DNA of 64,000 bases from Tropicimonas sp. IMCC34011 (GTDB taxonomy: Bacteria; Pseudomonadota; Alphaproteobacteria; Rhodobacterales; Rhodobacteraceae). A program made the position numbers and the translations under genes. Shown here one piece after another: positions 18,071 to 26,131 of this stretch (position 1 is the stretch's first letter; every line of letters begins with the position of its first letter). The stretch is from positions 1,054,001 to 1,118,000 of the forward strand of contig NZ_QMEJ01000001.1 in NCBI RefSeq assembly GCF_003390865.1, given 5' to 3'. The notes beneath the pieces are model-generated. The model worked only from the letters and a program-made list of their open reading frames with translations. It searched no databases and had not been told where the DNA came from.

Positions 18071-19861
18071 TCAGACGCCACGCGCCATCTCCATGCGGCG
18101 CGCTTCAGTCCCGGAACCGTCCACGGTCTCCGCATCCAGATCCAGTAATACGCCGTAGACATCCCGCGCGTGATCCGCGCTGTAGAACCCGTCCAGCACG
18201 TCCCCGAGCACTTTTGCGGGCGTGCGCTTAAGCGGATCGCCATAGCCCCCGCCGTTCGGAGAGCGGTAGGTCATCACATCGTCCGGCTGGACTGACAGTC
18301 CGGAAAACTTGGAGTGGAGAGCTTCGAGATCTCCGGGAGAGGCGTAGTTGTGCAGCGTGCAGCTGCCCGCCGCCCCGTCCTGCCCGCCGAAGATCCCCCA
18401 AGGCGCTTCAAGGTGCCGCTCGGACTCATGGGTAATGGACCCGGCGGTGAGAACGCGCTGGGCCTTGACGATGCCGAGACCGCCGCGGAACTCACCCGCT
18501 CCGGGCGGCATGTCGTCACGAAGCTCGTAGCGCTCGCACTTCATGGGTATGTGCATCGCCAGATCCTCGATGGGATTGTTCCGGGTGTTCGCCATCAAAC
18601 TGTCGATCCCGTCCGGCCCATCCGAGCGCGGACGTCCCCCGTAGGAGCCCTCGTTGATCTCCACGAAGACCCAGTAGGAGCCGTCGTCGCGGACCCCCGA
18701 GTAGGCCGCTGCCGACAAGACGGCGGAGCTACCCGCGATCACTCGTTCGGGAAGGACCGGGGCCAGCGCCTTGATGACCAGGTCGATCATCCGGTTGCAT
18801 TGTGCAAAGCGCGCGCTGGCCGAAGCCGGGGCCTTGGGATTGAAGATCGACCCCAAGGGAGCTGTCACCTTGATAGGCCTGAACGATCCCTGATTGGAGG
18901 GAACACGCGTTTCGGCAAGTTCGGCATCGAGCAGGAGCTTGCGAAAGGCCGCAAAGGCCGCGACCTTCGTCGAGCCCTCGAATGGAACGTTGAACGCGGT
19001 CGGTACCTGATCGGCCGATCCAGTGAGATCGACCTCGACCTCGTCGCCAGTCACGCGCACGGTCACCTTGATCGGCAGGGTCGTCTCGCGGTTGCGTCCG
19101 TCGTCATCGAGATACCCCTCGGCCTGATACTCCCCGTCGGGGATCTCGGAGATGCGCTGGCGCATGATACGTTCTGCGTAGTCCATGAGCTGGTCCGCCG
19201 CACGGAAGACGGTGCGCTCTCCGTACTTGTCGAGGAGTTCCGAGAAACGCCGGGCCCCGAGACGCGCCGAGGCGATCTGGGCTTCCACGTCGCTGATGAG
19301 CAAATCGGGCGTGCGGCTGTTGCGGCGCATGAAGTTCCAGATCGTCTGGTTCGCTTCGCCGCGTCGGTAGAGCTTGACCCCTGCGAGCAGCATCCCCTCG
19401 GCGAAGACGTCCGGAACGTCGATGATGAGACCCGGTGTGGCCGCCCCGATGTCAATATGATGGGCCGTGTTCCCCGAAAAGCCGACAAGTTTCCCCTCGT
19501 GGAACACGGGTACGATGATCGCGAGGTCCGGGGCATGCGAGGCCCCGTGGTAGGGATGATTGTGGATGACCACATCCCCCTCGTGCCATTCGCCATCCTC
19601 CAGCCTCTCTTCGATCCCGGCCAGGTAACCCGGGATCGAGCCGATGTGCATCGGCGTGGACTCGGACTCGCATAAGGTATTGTAGGCGGCGTCGAAGAGA
19701 CCGGCCCCAAGATCCTGGCTTTCACGAATGATGGACGAGAAGCTCATTCGGTAGAGGACATGGGCCATCTCCTCCGCGATCGTTTCGAAAGATCCCCGGA
19801 TCACCTGTAGGGTGATCGGATCAATGTCGCTCGGAGTGGCGGTGTCCAGTGCGTCGTTCAT
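18071..19861 (-). CDS. Hydantoinase B / oxoprolinase family protein
   Basis: 596-aa beta subunit of an ATP-dependent ring-opening enzyme (HyuB/N-methylhydantoinase B, related to 5-oxoprolinase and acetone carboxylase subunits). Signatures are DPITLQVIRGSFETIAEEM at the N-terminus, SRESQD-like IIRESQDLGAG, GDVVIHNHPYHGASHAPDL and the C-terminal PNGGGYGDPLKR. Full length. The start lies 18 bp after hyuA, so the two subunits are co-expressed. The 453-aa open frame on the other strand is an antisense shadow. Confidence 0.95.
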   Translation of the reverse strand: MNDALDTATPSDIDPITLQVIRGSFETIAEEMAHVLYRMSFSSIIRESQDLGAGLFDAAYNTLCESESTPMHIGSIPGYLAGIEERLEDGEWHEGDVVIHNHPYHGASHAPDLAIIVPVFHEGKLVGFSGNTAHHIDIGAATPGLIIDVPDVFAEGMLLAGVKLYRRGEANQTIWNFMRRNSRTPDLLISDVEAQIASARLGARRFSELLDKYGERTVFRAADQLMDYAERIMRQRISEIPDGEYQAEGYLDDDGRNRETTLPIKVTVRVTGDEVEVDLTGSADQVPTAFNVPFEGSTKVAAFAAFRKLLLDAELAETRVPSNQGSFRPIKVTAPLGSIFNPKAPASASARFAQCNRMIDLVIKALAPVLPERVIAGSSAVLSAAAYSGVRDDGSYWVFVEINEGSYGGRPRSDGPDGIDSLMANTRNNPIEDLAMHIPMKCERYELRDDMPPGAGEFRGGLGIVKAQRVLTAGSITHESERHLEAPWGIFGGQDGAAGSCTLHNYASPGDLEALHSKFSGLSVQPDDVMTYRSPNGGGYGDPLKRTPAKVLGDVLDGFYSADHARDVYGVLLDLDAETVDGSGTEARRMEMARGV

Positions 19862-19879
19862 TTCATGCTCCTCCCGTAA

Positions 19880-21952
19880 TCAGATCGCGCGGATGCGCAT
19901 GTTGCCATGGTCCAGCGTAACGGCCTCGTATCCCGGCGGGACGAGCGTGGTCGCGTTCTGCTGGATCAGGATTGCAGGACCCTTGAGGGACACCTCCGCA
20001 CCGAGCTTGCTCCGATCGTAGCGGGGCGTGTCGAGGGTCGATCCGTCGTCGAAAGTGGTGGGCCTGGTGAAGAGGTAGGCAGTCTCCACATCCCCCTGCG
20101 AACCCTTGCCGATCTTCGGGATCGACAGGCGCCGGCTCTGCGCCGTACCGATGCCGCGCAGTGCGATCAGCTCGACCGGAGCATCGCGGTAGGCATACCC
20201 GTAATCGAGTTCGTGCTGGTCGTGGAATGCGTCGATGATCCCCGATACGGTTTCGGCGGTGATCTCTCCGGGCGGGACCGCCGTACGGAGTTCGAATCCC
20301 TGTCCAAAGTAACGGCACTCGGCAGCGAAGGTCAGCGAGCGCAGCGAGGGATCGATTCCGTCCTCGTCGAGATCGGCGGTCAGGCGCTCGCGCAAGAGCT
20401 CAGTGGCCCCTTCGATCCGTCCCGGCGCCGCCTCGTCACCAGGATCGAGCGGCATGATCAGAGCCTCCGTGTGCTCGTACTGGAGATCGGTCTTGAGAAG
20501 GCCTACCGCTGCCGTGATCCCGGGAGCGACCGGCACGATCACGTCCTTGGCCGAGACCGCCTCGGCGAGCGCAACGCCGTGGAGTGGCCCCGCCCCCCCG
20601 AAGGGCATGATCGAGAACTCGCGGGGATCGACCCCGCGCGCCACGGAATTAGAGCGGATCGCCAGCGCCATGTTCGAGTTGATGATGCGCACGATCCCGA
20701 GCGCAGCTTCCTCGACCTCCATACCGAGCGGATCGGCGATCTTCTCCTTGATCGCCTTGCGGGCCTGGTCCGCGTCAAGCTTCAACGCACCGCCGAGCGC
20801 ATGGTCGGGATCGAGCCTTCCGAGCACGACCTGCGCATCTGTCACGGTCGGCTCCTCGCCGCCGCGTCCATAGCAGGCCGGCCCCGGGTTCGATCCCGCC
20901 GAGCGTGGTCCGACATTGAAGGCACCCGCCTCGTCCACGAAGGCAATGGAGCCGCCCCCTGCCCCGATTGTCACGAGGTCGATCATCGGCGTCAGGACGG
21001 GGTGGCCCGCCACATAGGTGTCACGAACGTTCTTCACCTTTAGCCGCCCGTCCGGGATCGTGCTGATGTCGGCAGAGGTGCCGCCAATATCGACAGTGAT
21101 GACGTTCGCCTCTTGGGCCATTTCGCCCTCGGCCGCGCCGCCGATCACCCCGCCCGCAGGACCGGACATGAGAATGTTGACGGGCTTTCGCGCGCAGGCC
21201 TCCACCGTGGAGATACCCCCATTTGATTGCATGATCCGCAACCGCGAGCTGATACCGGCGGCCTGTAACCGTGCCGCCAAGTCACGCAGGTAAAAGGCTG
21301 TCTTCGGCCCCACGTAGGAGTTCATCGCAGTCGTCGAGAACCGCTCGTACTCGCGCATTACGTTAGCCACGTCCGATGAGATCGTGACATAGGCGTCCGG
21401 CATCTCCTCAACCACGATGTCACGCGCCCGCCGCTCGTGGATCGGGTTGAGGAAAGAAAAGAGAAAGCCGACCACGACAGAGGAGATCCCGCGTTTGCGG
21501 AATAGCGCGCAGGCCGCGCGAACAGCCGCCTCGTCAAGTGGGATCTCGACTTCGCCCGAGGGCGCGGCGATGCGTTCGGTCACGGGAATCCTGTTGCGCC
21601 GCTTGACGAGCGGCCGGCTCTGCCATGGCACGTCGAAATGAAGAGAAAAGTTATGCGGCCGCTTGTGCCGCGCGACGTGCAAGATGTCGCGGAACCCCTC
21701 GGTCGTGAGCATCCCGCATTCCGAGCCATTATGCTCGATGGTAATGTTCGTAGCCGTCGTCGTGCCATGAACGATCATCTCGATATCCGAGATCGAGATG
21801 CCGTTTCTCTCGCATATCTCGCCGATCCCCTGCACCACGCCCAGGGCCTGGTTCTCGAGGGTCGTCGGAAGCTTATGATAGAAGATCCCCTCTTCGCATT
21901 CGAGGACGAAATCCGTGTTCGTCCCCCCAACATCTACGCCAACACGCGCCAT
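19880..21952 (-). CDS. Hydantoinase A / oxoprolinase family protein
   Basis: 690-aa ATPase subunit of the hydantoinase/oxoprolinase family; with HyuB it would open a cyclic amide, imide or hydantoin at the cost of ATP. The N-terminus MARVGVDVGGTNTDFVL is the ASKHA-type phosphate loop; IVHGTTTATN, GGTSADIS and FGGAGPLHGVALAEA follow. The start at 21952 is supported by GGGAGG 8-13 nt upstream; the track start at 22057 would run through the promoter. First gene of the leftward module A operon. Confidence 0.95.
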   Translation of the reverse strand: MARVGVDVGGTNTDFVLECEEGIFYHKLPTTLENQALGVVQGIGEICERNGISISDIEMIVHGTTTATNITIEHNGSECGMLTTEGFRDILHVARHKRPHNFSLHFDVPWQSRPLVKRRNRIPVTERIAAPSGEVEIPLDEAAVRAACALFRKRGISSVVVGFLFSFLNPIHERRARDIVVEEMPDAYVTISSDVANVMREYERFSTTAMNSYVGPKTAFYLRDLAARLQAAGISSRLRIMQSNGGISTVEACARKPVNILMSGPAGGVIGGAAEGEMAQEANVITVDIGGTSADISTIPDGRLKVKNVRDTYVAGHPVLTPMIDLVTIGAGGGSIAFVDEAGAFNVGPRSAGSNPGPACYGRGGEEPTVTDAQVVLGRLDPDHALGGALKLDADQARKAIKEKIADPLGMEVEEAALGIVRIINSNMALAIRSNSVARGVDPREFSIMPFGGAGPLHGVALAEAVSAKDVIVPVAPGITAAVGLLKTDLQYEHTEALIMPLDPGDEAAPGRIEGATELLRERLTADLDEDGIDPSLRSLTFAAECRYFGQGFELRTAVPPGEITAETVSGIIDAFHDQHELDYGYAYRDAPVELIALRGIGTAQSRRLSIPKIGKGSQGDVETAYLFTRPTTFDDGSTLDTPRYDRSKLGAEVSLKGPAILIQQNATTLVPPGYEAVTLDHGNMRIRAI

Positions 21953-22007
21953 CAAGTATCCTCCCTGTCGCCACGAACCTGCGGGTTCGCCGTCCCTCAA
22001 TCCCGCC

Positions 22008-22035
22008 ATTATGTCAGTATGTCCGTACATTTCAA
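22008..22035 (-). promoter_or_regulatory. Module A leftward promoter with GTCCGTAC operator
   Basis: On the minus strand, TTGAAA (22030-22035) and CATAAT (22008-22013) are spaced by 16 bp. The spacer holds the operator-like TATGTCCGTACATT (22018-22031, top strand), with ATGT/ACAT arms. The core TGTCCGTACAT is identical to the maoC promoter site. The start codon of hyuA is 55 bp downstream of the -10. Aside from this, I see nothing in 22036-22397. Confidence 0.65.
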
Positions 22036-22397
22036 GGATTTTGGTGCCGAGAGGCATTTAAGGTTCATTTCAGCTCATTTTTGAGAGACCGAGTGAGTTG
22101 TCGCGCAAATCGGCAAACGGGTGAGGTTCCCCTACCCGCAGACAGACTTATCCCATGACTTCAGTGATATGCGTGCCGACCGCGGTGTAGCAGGTCAGGA
22201 CGGCAAGGCGGGGGCGGAGTTCACGGACAAGGCGGTTGCGCCATCAACGTCTTGGCGTAGGCCCAACTCTTCAGGGAACCTTGGCTACTCTACCAATGGG
22301 CGAAGATTGCTCTGCATCCAGACCCTCAAGGTTTCACGATTTCCTTTGGAAACGGCCGTTTCGATCACTGCGGATCGCGCAACGGCCGGTAGAAATC

Positions 22398-22754
22398 ATG
22401 ACCCGCAACGACAGTGGTGCAGCCTGCGAAGACCTCGGCGTAGATAAGCCAACGCAGGATGATCCCGTCGGACACGTCAGGGCCCGCATCCAGAATCTGC
22501 GCGCGCGACTTCTCGGCAGCTCGCGTCAGCATCCCCTTATCCAGTTTACCTTCCGACAGATTTCCTCGAGGCTCATCCGCTTCGTCGACGAGATGCTGGA
22601 CGCTCTCGCACAACGTCCTTTTCGCCAAAAGCCGGTGCGCATGCTGGCGCTGCCGCCGATCAACCAGCCGCTTCCCGACGAGATTGTCTATGCCCTAGAA
22701 GTCGCGCGAACCACTGACGGGATCTACATCGAGGCGTCATCCGCACGGCATTGA
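22398..22754 (+). pseudogene. Fragment resembling the N-terminus of a DUF4011-type helicase
   Basis: 118-aa frame containing RARIQNLRARLLGSSRQHPL, which resembles the conserved start of DUF4011 domains (W/LRxxLLDLSxRNxLLxF) at the front of very large helicase/nuclease proteins. Such proteins exceed 1,000 aa, so this would be a stump. The match rests on one short motif. The following 205 bp are empty apart from the ribosome site at 22948. Confidence 0.3.
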
Positions 22755-22959
22755 TGATGGTTCAACCGCGCCCCGACGGCATCGATGTGCCACGGTGGGT
22801 CTGTATAAATCCATGGAGGGGAGCGGTTGTACCACAAACATCCCGCAGGACCGTCGCCAATGAAGAGCATTGCGAGGACCTCTCAGGCCCCTTTACGTAA
22901 ACTTACGCTCCTTTGCTTACGGGAGCTAACGGTAAATATTTCCCATTAAGGAGGCATCC

Positions 22960-23607
22960 ATGCAGTTCATGATCTTCACCCAGCAGGAAGCCCGCGAGGG
23001 CACCGCCCCCTGACCAGGGGCGCGAAAAGAGGATGTTGGCCTGATCGACGAAGCTCTCGCCAGCGAGGAGACTCGAGCGCTCGCCGAGGCTGCTCTGCAC
23101 GTCGCCGCGCGGCTGATCTCAAGCGCGCCAACCTCCACGGAGGATGACGGTCCTCTTTGGGGCGCCGAGACGCGCGCGCTCGAAGACATCGGGATCGAGA
23201 CGGACAAGGGTATGTCCGATGCGGAGTTCCTTGCGTCGGACCCGGTCTTCCGTGGTCTCGCGCAGCAGATCCTCCAGATTAGTGAGGCCATTCCCCTAGC
23301 GGATGCGGCTGCGCGAATGGGCTTGAGCGATGCTCGCCTGCGGCAACGGATCTCTGAGGGGTCTCTTCTCGCCGTTCATCGTCCTCATGGGCGCGGCTGG
23401 CTCATTCCGACCTTTCAGATCACCGGCAGCGGGGAGATCCCTCATCTGGGCCGCATCCTGAAAGCTGTCGCCCGTCCGGTATCGGACGAGGCAATGCATC
23501 GGTTCTTCGTAAGCTCGCATGATGATCTTCATGGGATGTCACCACGCGATTGGCTCATCGAGGGGCGCGACCCGTCGATCCTCGAAGGCCTTCTCGCCAG
23601 CCTCTGA
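22960..23607 (+). pseudogene. Xre/MbcA/ParS-type antitoxin gene interrupted by an in-frame TGA
   Basis: A strong AAGGAGG precedes an ATG at 22960. The frame reads 17 codons (MQFMIFTQQEAREGTAP), meets TGA at 23011, then stays open in the same frame to 23607. After the stop the protein is well formed: a helical N-terminal part, a helix-turn-helix (IPLADAAARMGLSDARLRQR), and a C-terminal segment with MSPRDWLIEGRDPSILEGLL, typical of antitoxins that pair with RES toxins. A restart at ATG 23212 would give 131 aa. The toxin-like remnant begins 18 bp downstream. Confidence 0.6.
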
Positions 23608-23625
23608 TAGAGACGCAGCCGCTCC

Positions 23626-23862
23626 ATGGATTATCTCCCAAGGTCTCCCGGGGCGGCCGCCCTTTCCGCCGTTCCGCCTGCGCTCCATACTCTCTCCCAA
23701 GGGGTGCGCCTTTTGCGTATCTGTTTTTCTCAAAGCGCCTACGCATCGGGCTTCGCGCACTTTCGAGACTACGGCTCCAAGGCCTCACGCTTCGATCATC
23801 ACCTGCCGGACAGTGCCGGACGACCCACCACGGGCGCCCGATCCCTTCTCTATGCGATCGAT
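23626..23862 (+). pseudogene. Truncated RES-domain toxin (N-terminal about 79 residues)
   Basis: Directly after the antitoxin, the frame begins MDYLPRSPGAA and includes HTLSQGVRLLRICFSQ, FAHFRDYGSKASRFDHHLPD and ARSLLYA. These match the opening of RES-family NAD-degrading toxins (..LWRIYF.., ..F..FGP..ARFDHH.., ..GxLYxA). The rest of the domain, including the catalytic core, is missing: after about 23862 the sequence changes character and runs into a SEC-C fragment in another frame. The Xre-RES order (antitoxin then toxin) is preserved. Confidence 0.6.
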
Positions 23863-23870
23863 GCCAATGT

Positions 23871-23930
23871 AGATCCCCATGCTCCTGCGGGTCGGGGCGT
23901 AAATACAAGAAATGCTGCGGTCGGAACTGA
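23871..23930 (+). pseudogene. SEC-C zinc-motif fragment
   Basis: A frame ending in PCSCGSGRKYKKCCGRN followed by TGA matches the SEC-C metal-binding motif (CxCxxGxxYKxCC) found at the C-terminus of SecA and many other proteins. No coherent coding sequence precedes it in frame, so it is the 3' end of a lost gene joined to the RES fragment. Nothing further is recognisable to 24151. Confidence 0.5.
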
Positions 23931-24151
23931 TCTGTCGGTTGTAATCCGGCCCTTAGCGGCCAGCCACGCGTGGTGCCGATGCCGTGAAGCCGTATCCCAT
24001 AGCAGCCGACGGCGGCGTAATGCAGCGTCCTTGGCACCTTTGAGGAGCGGTATGCGGGACAAAGCATCAATTCGCTGCATCCGCCTGCACGTCCGCTCTT
24101 GATCGTGACTCGAACCTATACTCGTTGAAATTGCAGAACTAGGCTTAAGAC

Positions 24152-24577
24152 ATGGAACCTTGGCAACCACTCTCTATCACGTTCTTCTACCTTGCAGCAG
24201 GCAATACAGTGATTTCCCGTGTTGCTGGCACCTGCACGCAAGGTGACGCCGACCGATTGCACGGCGTAGTTCTTTCACTCGCGCTCTATAGCATAGCGTT
24301 ACTCAGTTTGTGGTTGTCGTCGAGAACCCGCTCAATCGTTTTGTCCTGCTTTCCGATTCTTCCCATCATCTTTTGGCAAGTTTGGTTTTCGTCACGCCTG
24401 AGTTATGAAATACTGGTACAAGGTCACTCTGCATGTACCGTCCTAGAAGGGCCCTCATATCCTAGCAGTGGTGACGAACTCTTCTTTGCTCTGTCGTGGC
24501 CATTCGTTTCATTCAGTGTCTTGCTGGCAATGCTGGTAATTCTGCGCGGCAAATACATCAAAGCTGAGGCTCACTGA
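24152..24577 (+). CDS. Hypothetical membrane protein
   Basis: 141-aa frame with three or four hydrophobic stretches (about residues 40-57, 62-80 and 110-130), a basic loop between the first two, and a short lysine-bearing tail. I do not recognise a family. Base composition is clearly lower in GC than the catabolic modules. It sits alone in a decayed stretch. The next 390 bp (24578-24967) hold nothing I can support. Confidence 0.4.
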   Translation: MEPWQPLSITFFYLAAGNTVISRVAGTCTQGDADRLHGVVLSLALYSIALLSLWLSSRTRSIVLSCFPILPIIFWQVWFSSRLSYEILVQGHSACTVLEGPSYPSSGDELFFALSWPFVSFSVLLAMLVILRGKYIKAEAH

Positions 24578-24967
24578 ACCGTCAGGAGAGCCGCCACTCG
24601 TTCGCTCCGCAGCATCAGTCACCTTGGGCTCGAAGCGGTCATGCCGCGGCGCGGCTAATTGAATACCTAGCGAACCGCGACGGCCGCTGCTCCCCGCCCA
24701 GAGCCGACCTTCACGCCAGGCCTAGTGGCTGATCGGTCCCGGCCCGAAGCGGTCGTTGGCATGAAGCTCCTACGCTGCGATGCGGCCCGTCAGACCGGAC
24801 TTTCGCTGCGTGAGCAAAGTCGGGAGCTGGACGAACCCCCACGATGCGGACTCTCGAGACCTTAGCCGCGGCTGTGTGAAGGGGCGCAGCGCGTGCGCGG
24901 GCCGAAAGCGGCCCTGCTCGCTGGTGCTGCTACCGTGACACCAATATAGCAGCTAAGTAGCTTAGGC

Positions 24968-25192
24968 TTAATTGGACCTAGTCCTGGCTCCCTCAACAAT
25001 TGGCAATTCTGCTGTTTCTTTATCCCAAATAACCTCCATCTGGCTAATTTCCCCGCTCTTCTCACCGGTCAGCACGCCTAGATGCGCTTCGTGGATAATT
25101 GGATAGTGAATCGCGTGCGCAACTGCTCGGGCAGCGTCCCGAGAATTTCGACTTCCAACCAAACAAAGCAATTCTTGGCCGAGCTGAGTCAA
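24968..25192 (-). CDS. Small hypothetical protein or gene fragment
   Basis: 74-aa leftward frame with ordinary composition (QLGQELLCLVGSRNSRD at the start). The frame stays open upstream to about 25237 without an ATG, so the start shown (TTG) is doubtful and the protein may be longer or a remnant. It follows, on the same strand, the truncated gene ending near 25238. No family recognised. Confidence 0.3.
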   Translation of the reverse strand: MTQLGQELLCLVGSRNSRDAARAVAHAIHYPIIHEAHLGVLTGEKSGEISQMEVIWDKETAELPIVEGARTRSN

Positions 25193-25237
25193 AACGACAG
25201 CCTGATATTGAGCCTTTTCCCGACCTCGCCAGTCAGA

Positions 25238-25451
25238 ATAATTAATTATTTATCCTTGCGAAGGAAGGATCGGCCATCTTTATTGAACGTAAACATCTTT
25301 TGCAGACCTGAGCCGCTCGCACCCTGAACAAGGCCACTTGCTTCAAGGTACATTAGATCGCCGATGTTTCCTTGATCCTTTGGAGCAGCAAGTTTCTTTA
25401 GCGTACTGCCTTCAAAAGGGATTTTGGCAGAATTCTCAAACAGGAAAGCAG
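25238..25451 (-). pseudogene. C-terminal fragment of an unrecognised gene cut by the IS3-type element
   Basis: Reading leftward from the IS boundary at 25451, one frame is open for about 70 codons (for example NIGDLMYLEASGLVQGASGS and MFTFNKDGRSFLRKDK) and ends at a TAA near 25238. It has no start codon. The 5' part appears to have been lost where the IS copy begins. AT-rich relative to the modules, like the two ORFs beside it. Confidence 0.4.
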
Positions 25452-26020
25452 TGAACCGCGCCGGGTCTGCCGGAGGCTGAATTTCGTTAGTTACGCGGCG
25501 ACGGCATCAGCTTCCCGAACTGCGTAGTCTTCGTCTGAGGCTTCGGCGGGCGGGATGTTCCCGATGGGCTCGAGCAGACGGCGGGTATTGAACCAGTCGA
25601 CCCATTCGAGCGAGTCGTATTCGACGGCCTCGAAACTGCGCCAAGGGCCGCGGCGGTGAATGACCTACGCCATGGCAAAATATGCTGACGCCTTGCGGAA
25701 GATCTCGTTCGCCTGGCGCAGCTCCCGGTTCTCTCGCTCGAGTGCCTTCACCTTCTCGGCCAAGTCGCTTGAGATGCCAGCGCGCTGCCCGCTGCCCACC
25801 TCGGCCTTCTTGACCCAGCTGTTCAACGTGGTCGCTGCACAACCGATCTTCGCGGCCACCGAGGCGATCGTCTGCCCCGCGATCCATGTTAGCCCGGATT
25901 GTCGAGGACTATCCGGACCACACGCTCGCGGACCTCAGGGGAGAACTTGTTCGTTATCTTGCTCATGATGGCTCCAGTCTACTCAAGAGTTGGAGCCTCC
26001 GGCAGATCCGGGGCGGTTCA
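25452..26020 (-). mobile_element. IS3-family element, internally deleted copy 1
   Basis: Ends are imperfect inverted repeats: TGAACCGCGCCGGGTCTGCC at 25452 and, inverted, TGAACCGCCCCGGATCTGCC ending at 26020. Inside, the orfA start and the orfB tail are the same element as the longer copy at 37473-38863, in the opposite orientation. About 790 bp are missing between them. No target duplication is evident. Confidence 0.8.
25491..25966 (-). pseudogene. Transposase remnant (orfA joined to orfB tail)
   Basis: OrfA begins [20 protein letters not shown] at 25966. It is broken by TAA where copy 2 has CAG and by a missing base before the [10 protein letters not shown] region, then continues as the leucine-zipper part ([18 protein letters not shown]). 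After YFAMA and a TAG the sequence jumps to the IS3 OrfB C-terminus (VIHRRGPWRSFEAVEYDSLE...). The catalytic DDE region is absent, so it is inactive. Confidence 0.75.
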
Positions 26021-26131
26021 ATGCTCGCTACGAAAGAAGCGTGGAGAGCTTCCTTGGTTTCATAGACAAAACCTCGATACGCTAGTGGGTGTCTTGTTTG
26101 TGAAGATGACCCGGGTACGATGTTTGCCCGC

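Noticed and set aside
18314-19675. 453-aa open frame antisense to hyuB
   Set aside because: It mirrors the codon pattern of the well-supported hyuB gene and has no recognisable domain; long antisense frames are expected in high-GC DNA.
23011-23013. Selenocysteine decoding of the in-frame TGA in the antitoxin
   Set aside because: No SECIS-like hairpin was evident just downstream and antitoxins of this kind have no redox residue there; a nonsense mutation is simpler.
24578-24960. Repeated CGAAGCGGTC-like words as a repeat array or CRISPR
   Set aside because: The words recur only a few times with irregular spacing and variation; no constant repeat/spacer pattern.
25238-25451. Promoter-less gene downstream of the IS as a functional fusion
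   Set aside because: No start codon or ribosome site could be found at the IS boundary, so it was treated as a truncated remnant.
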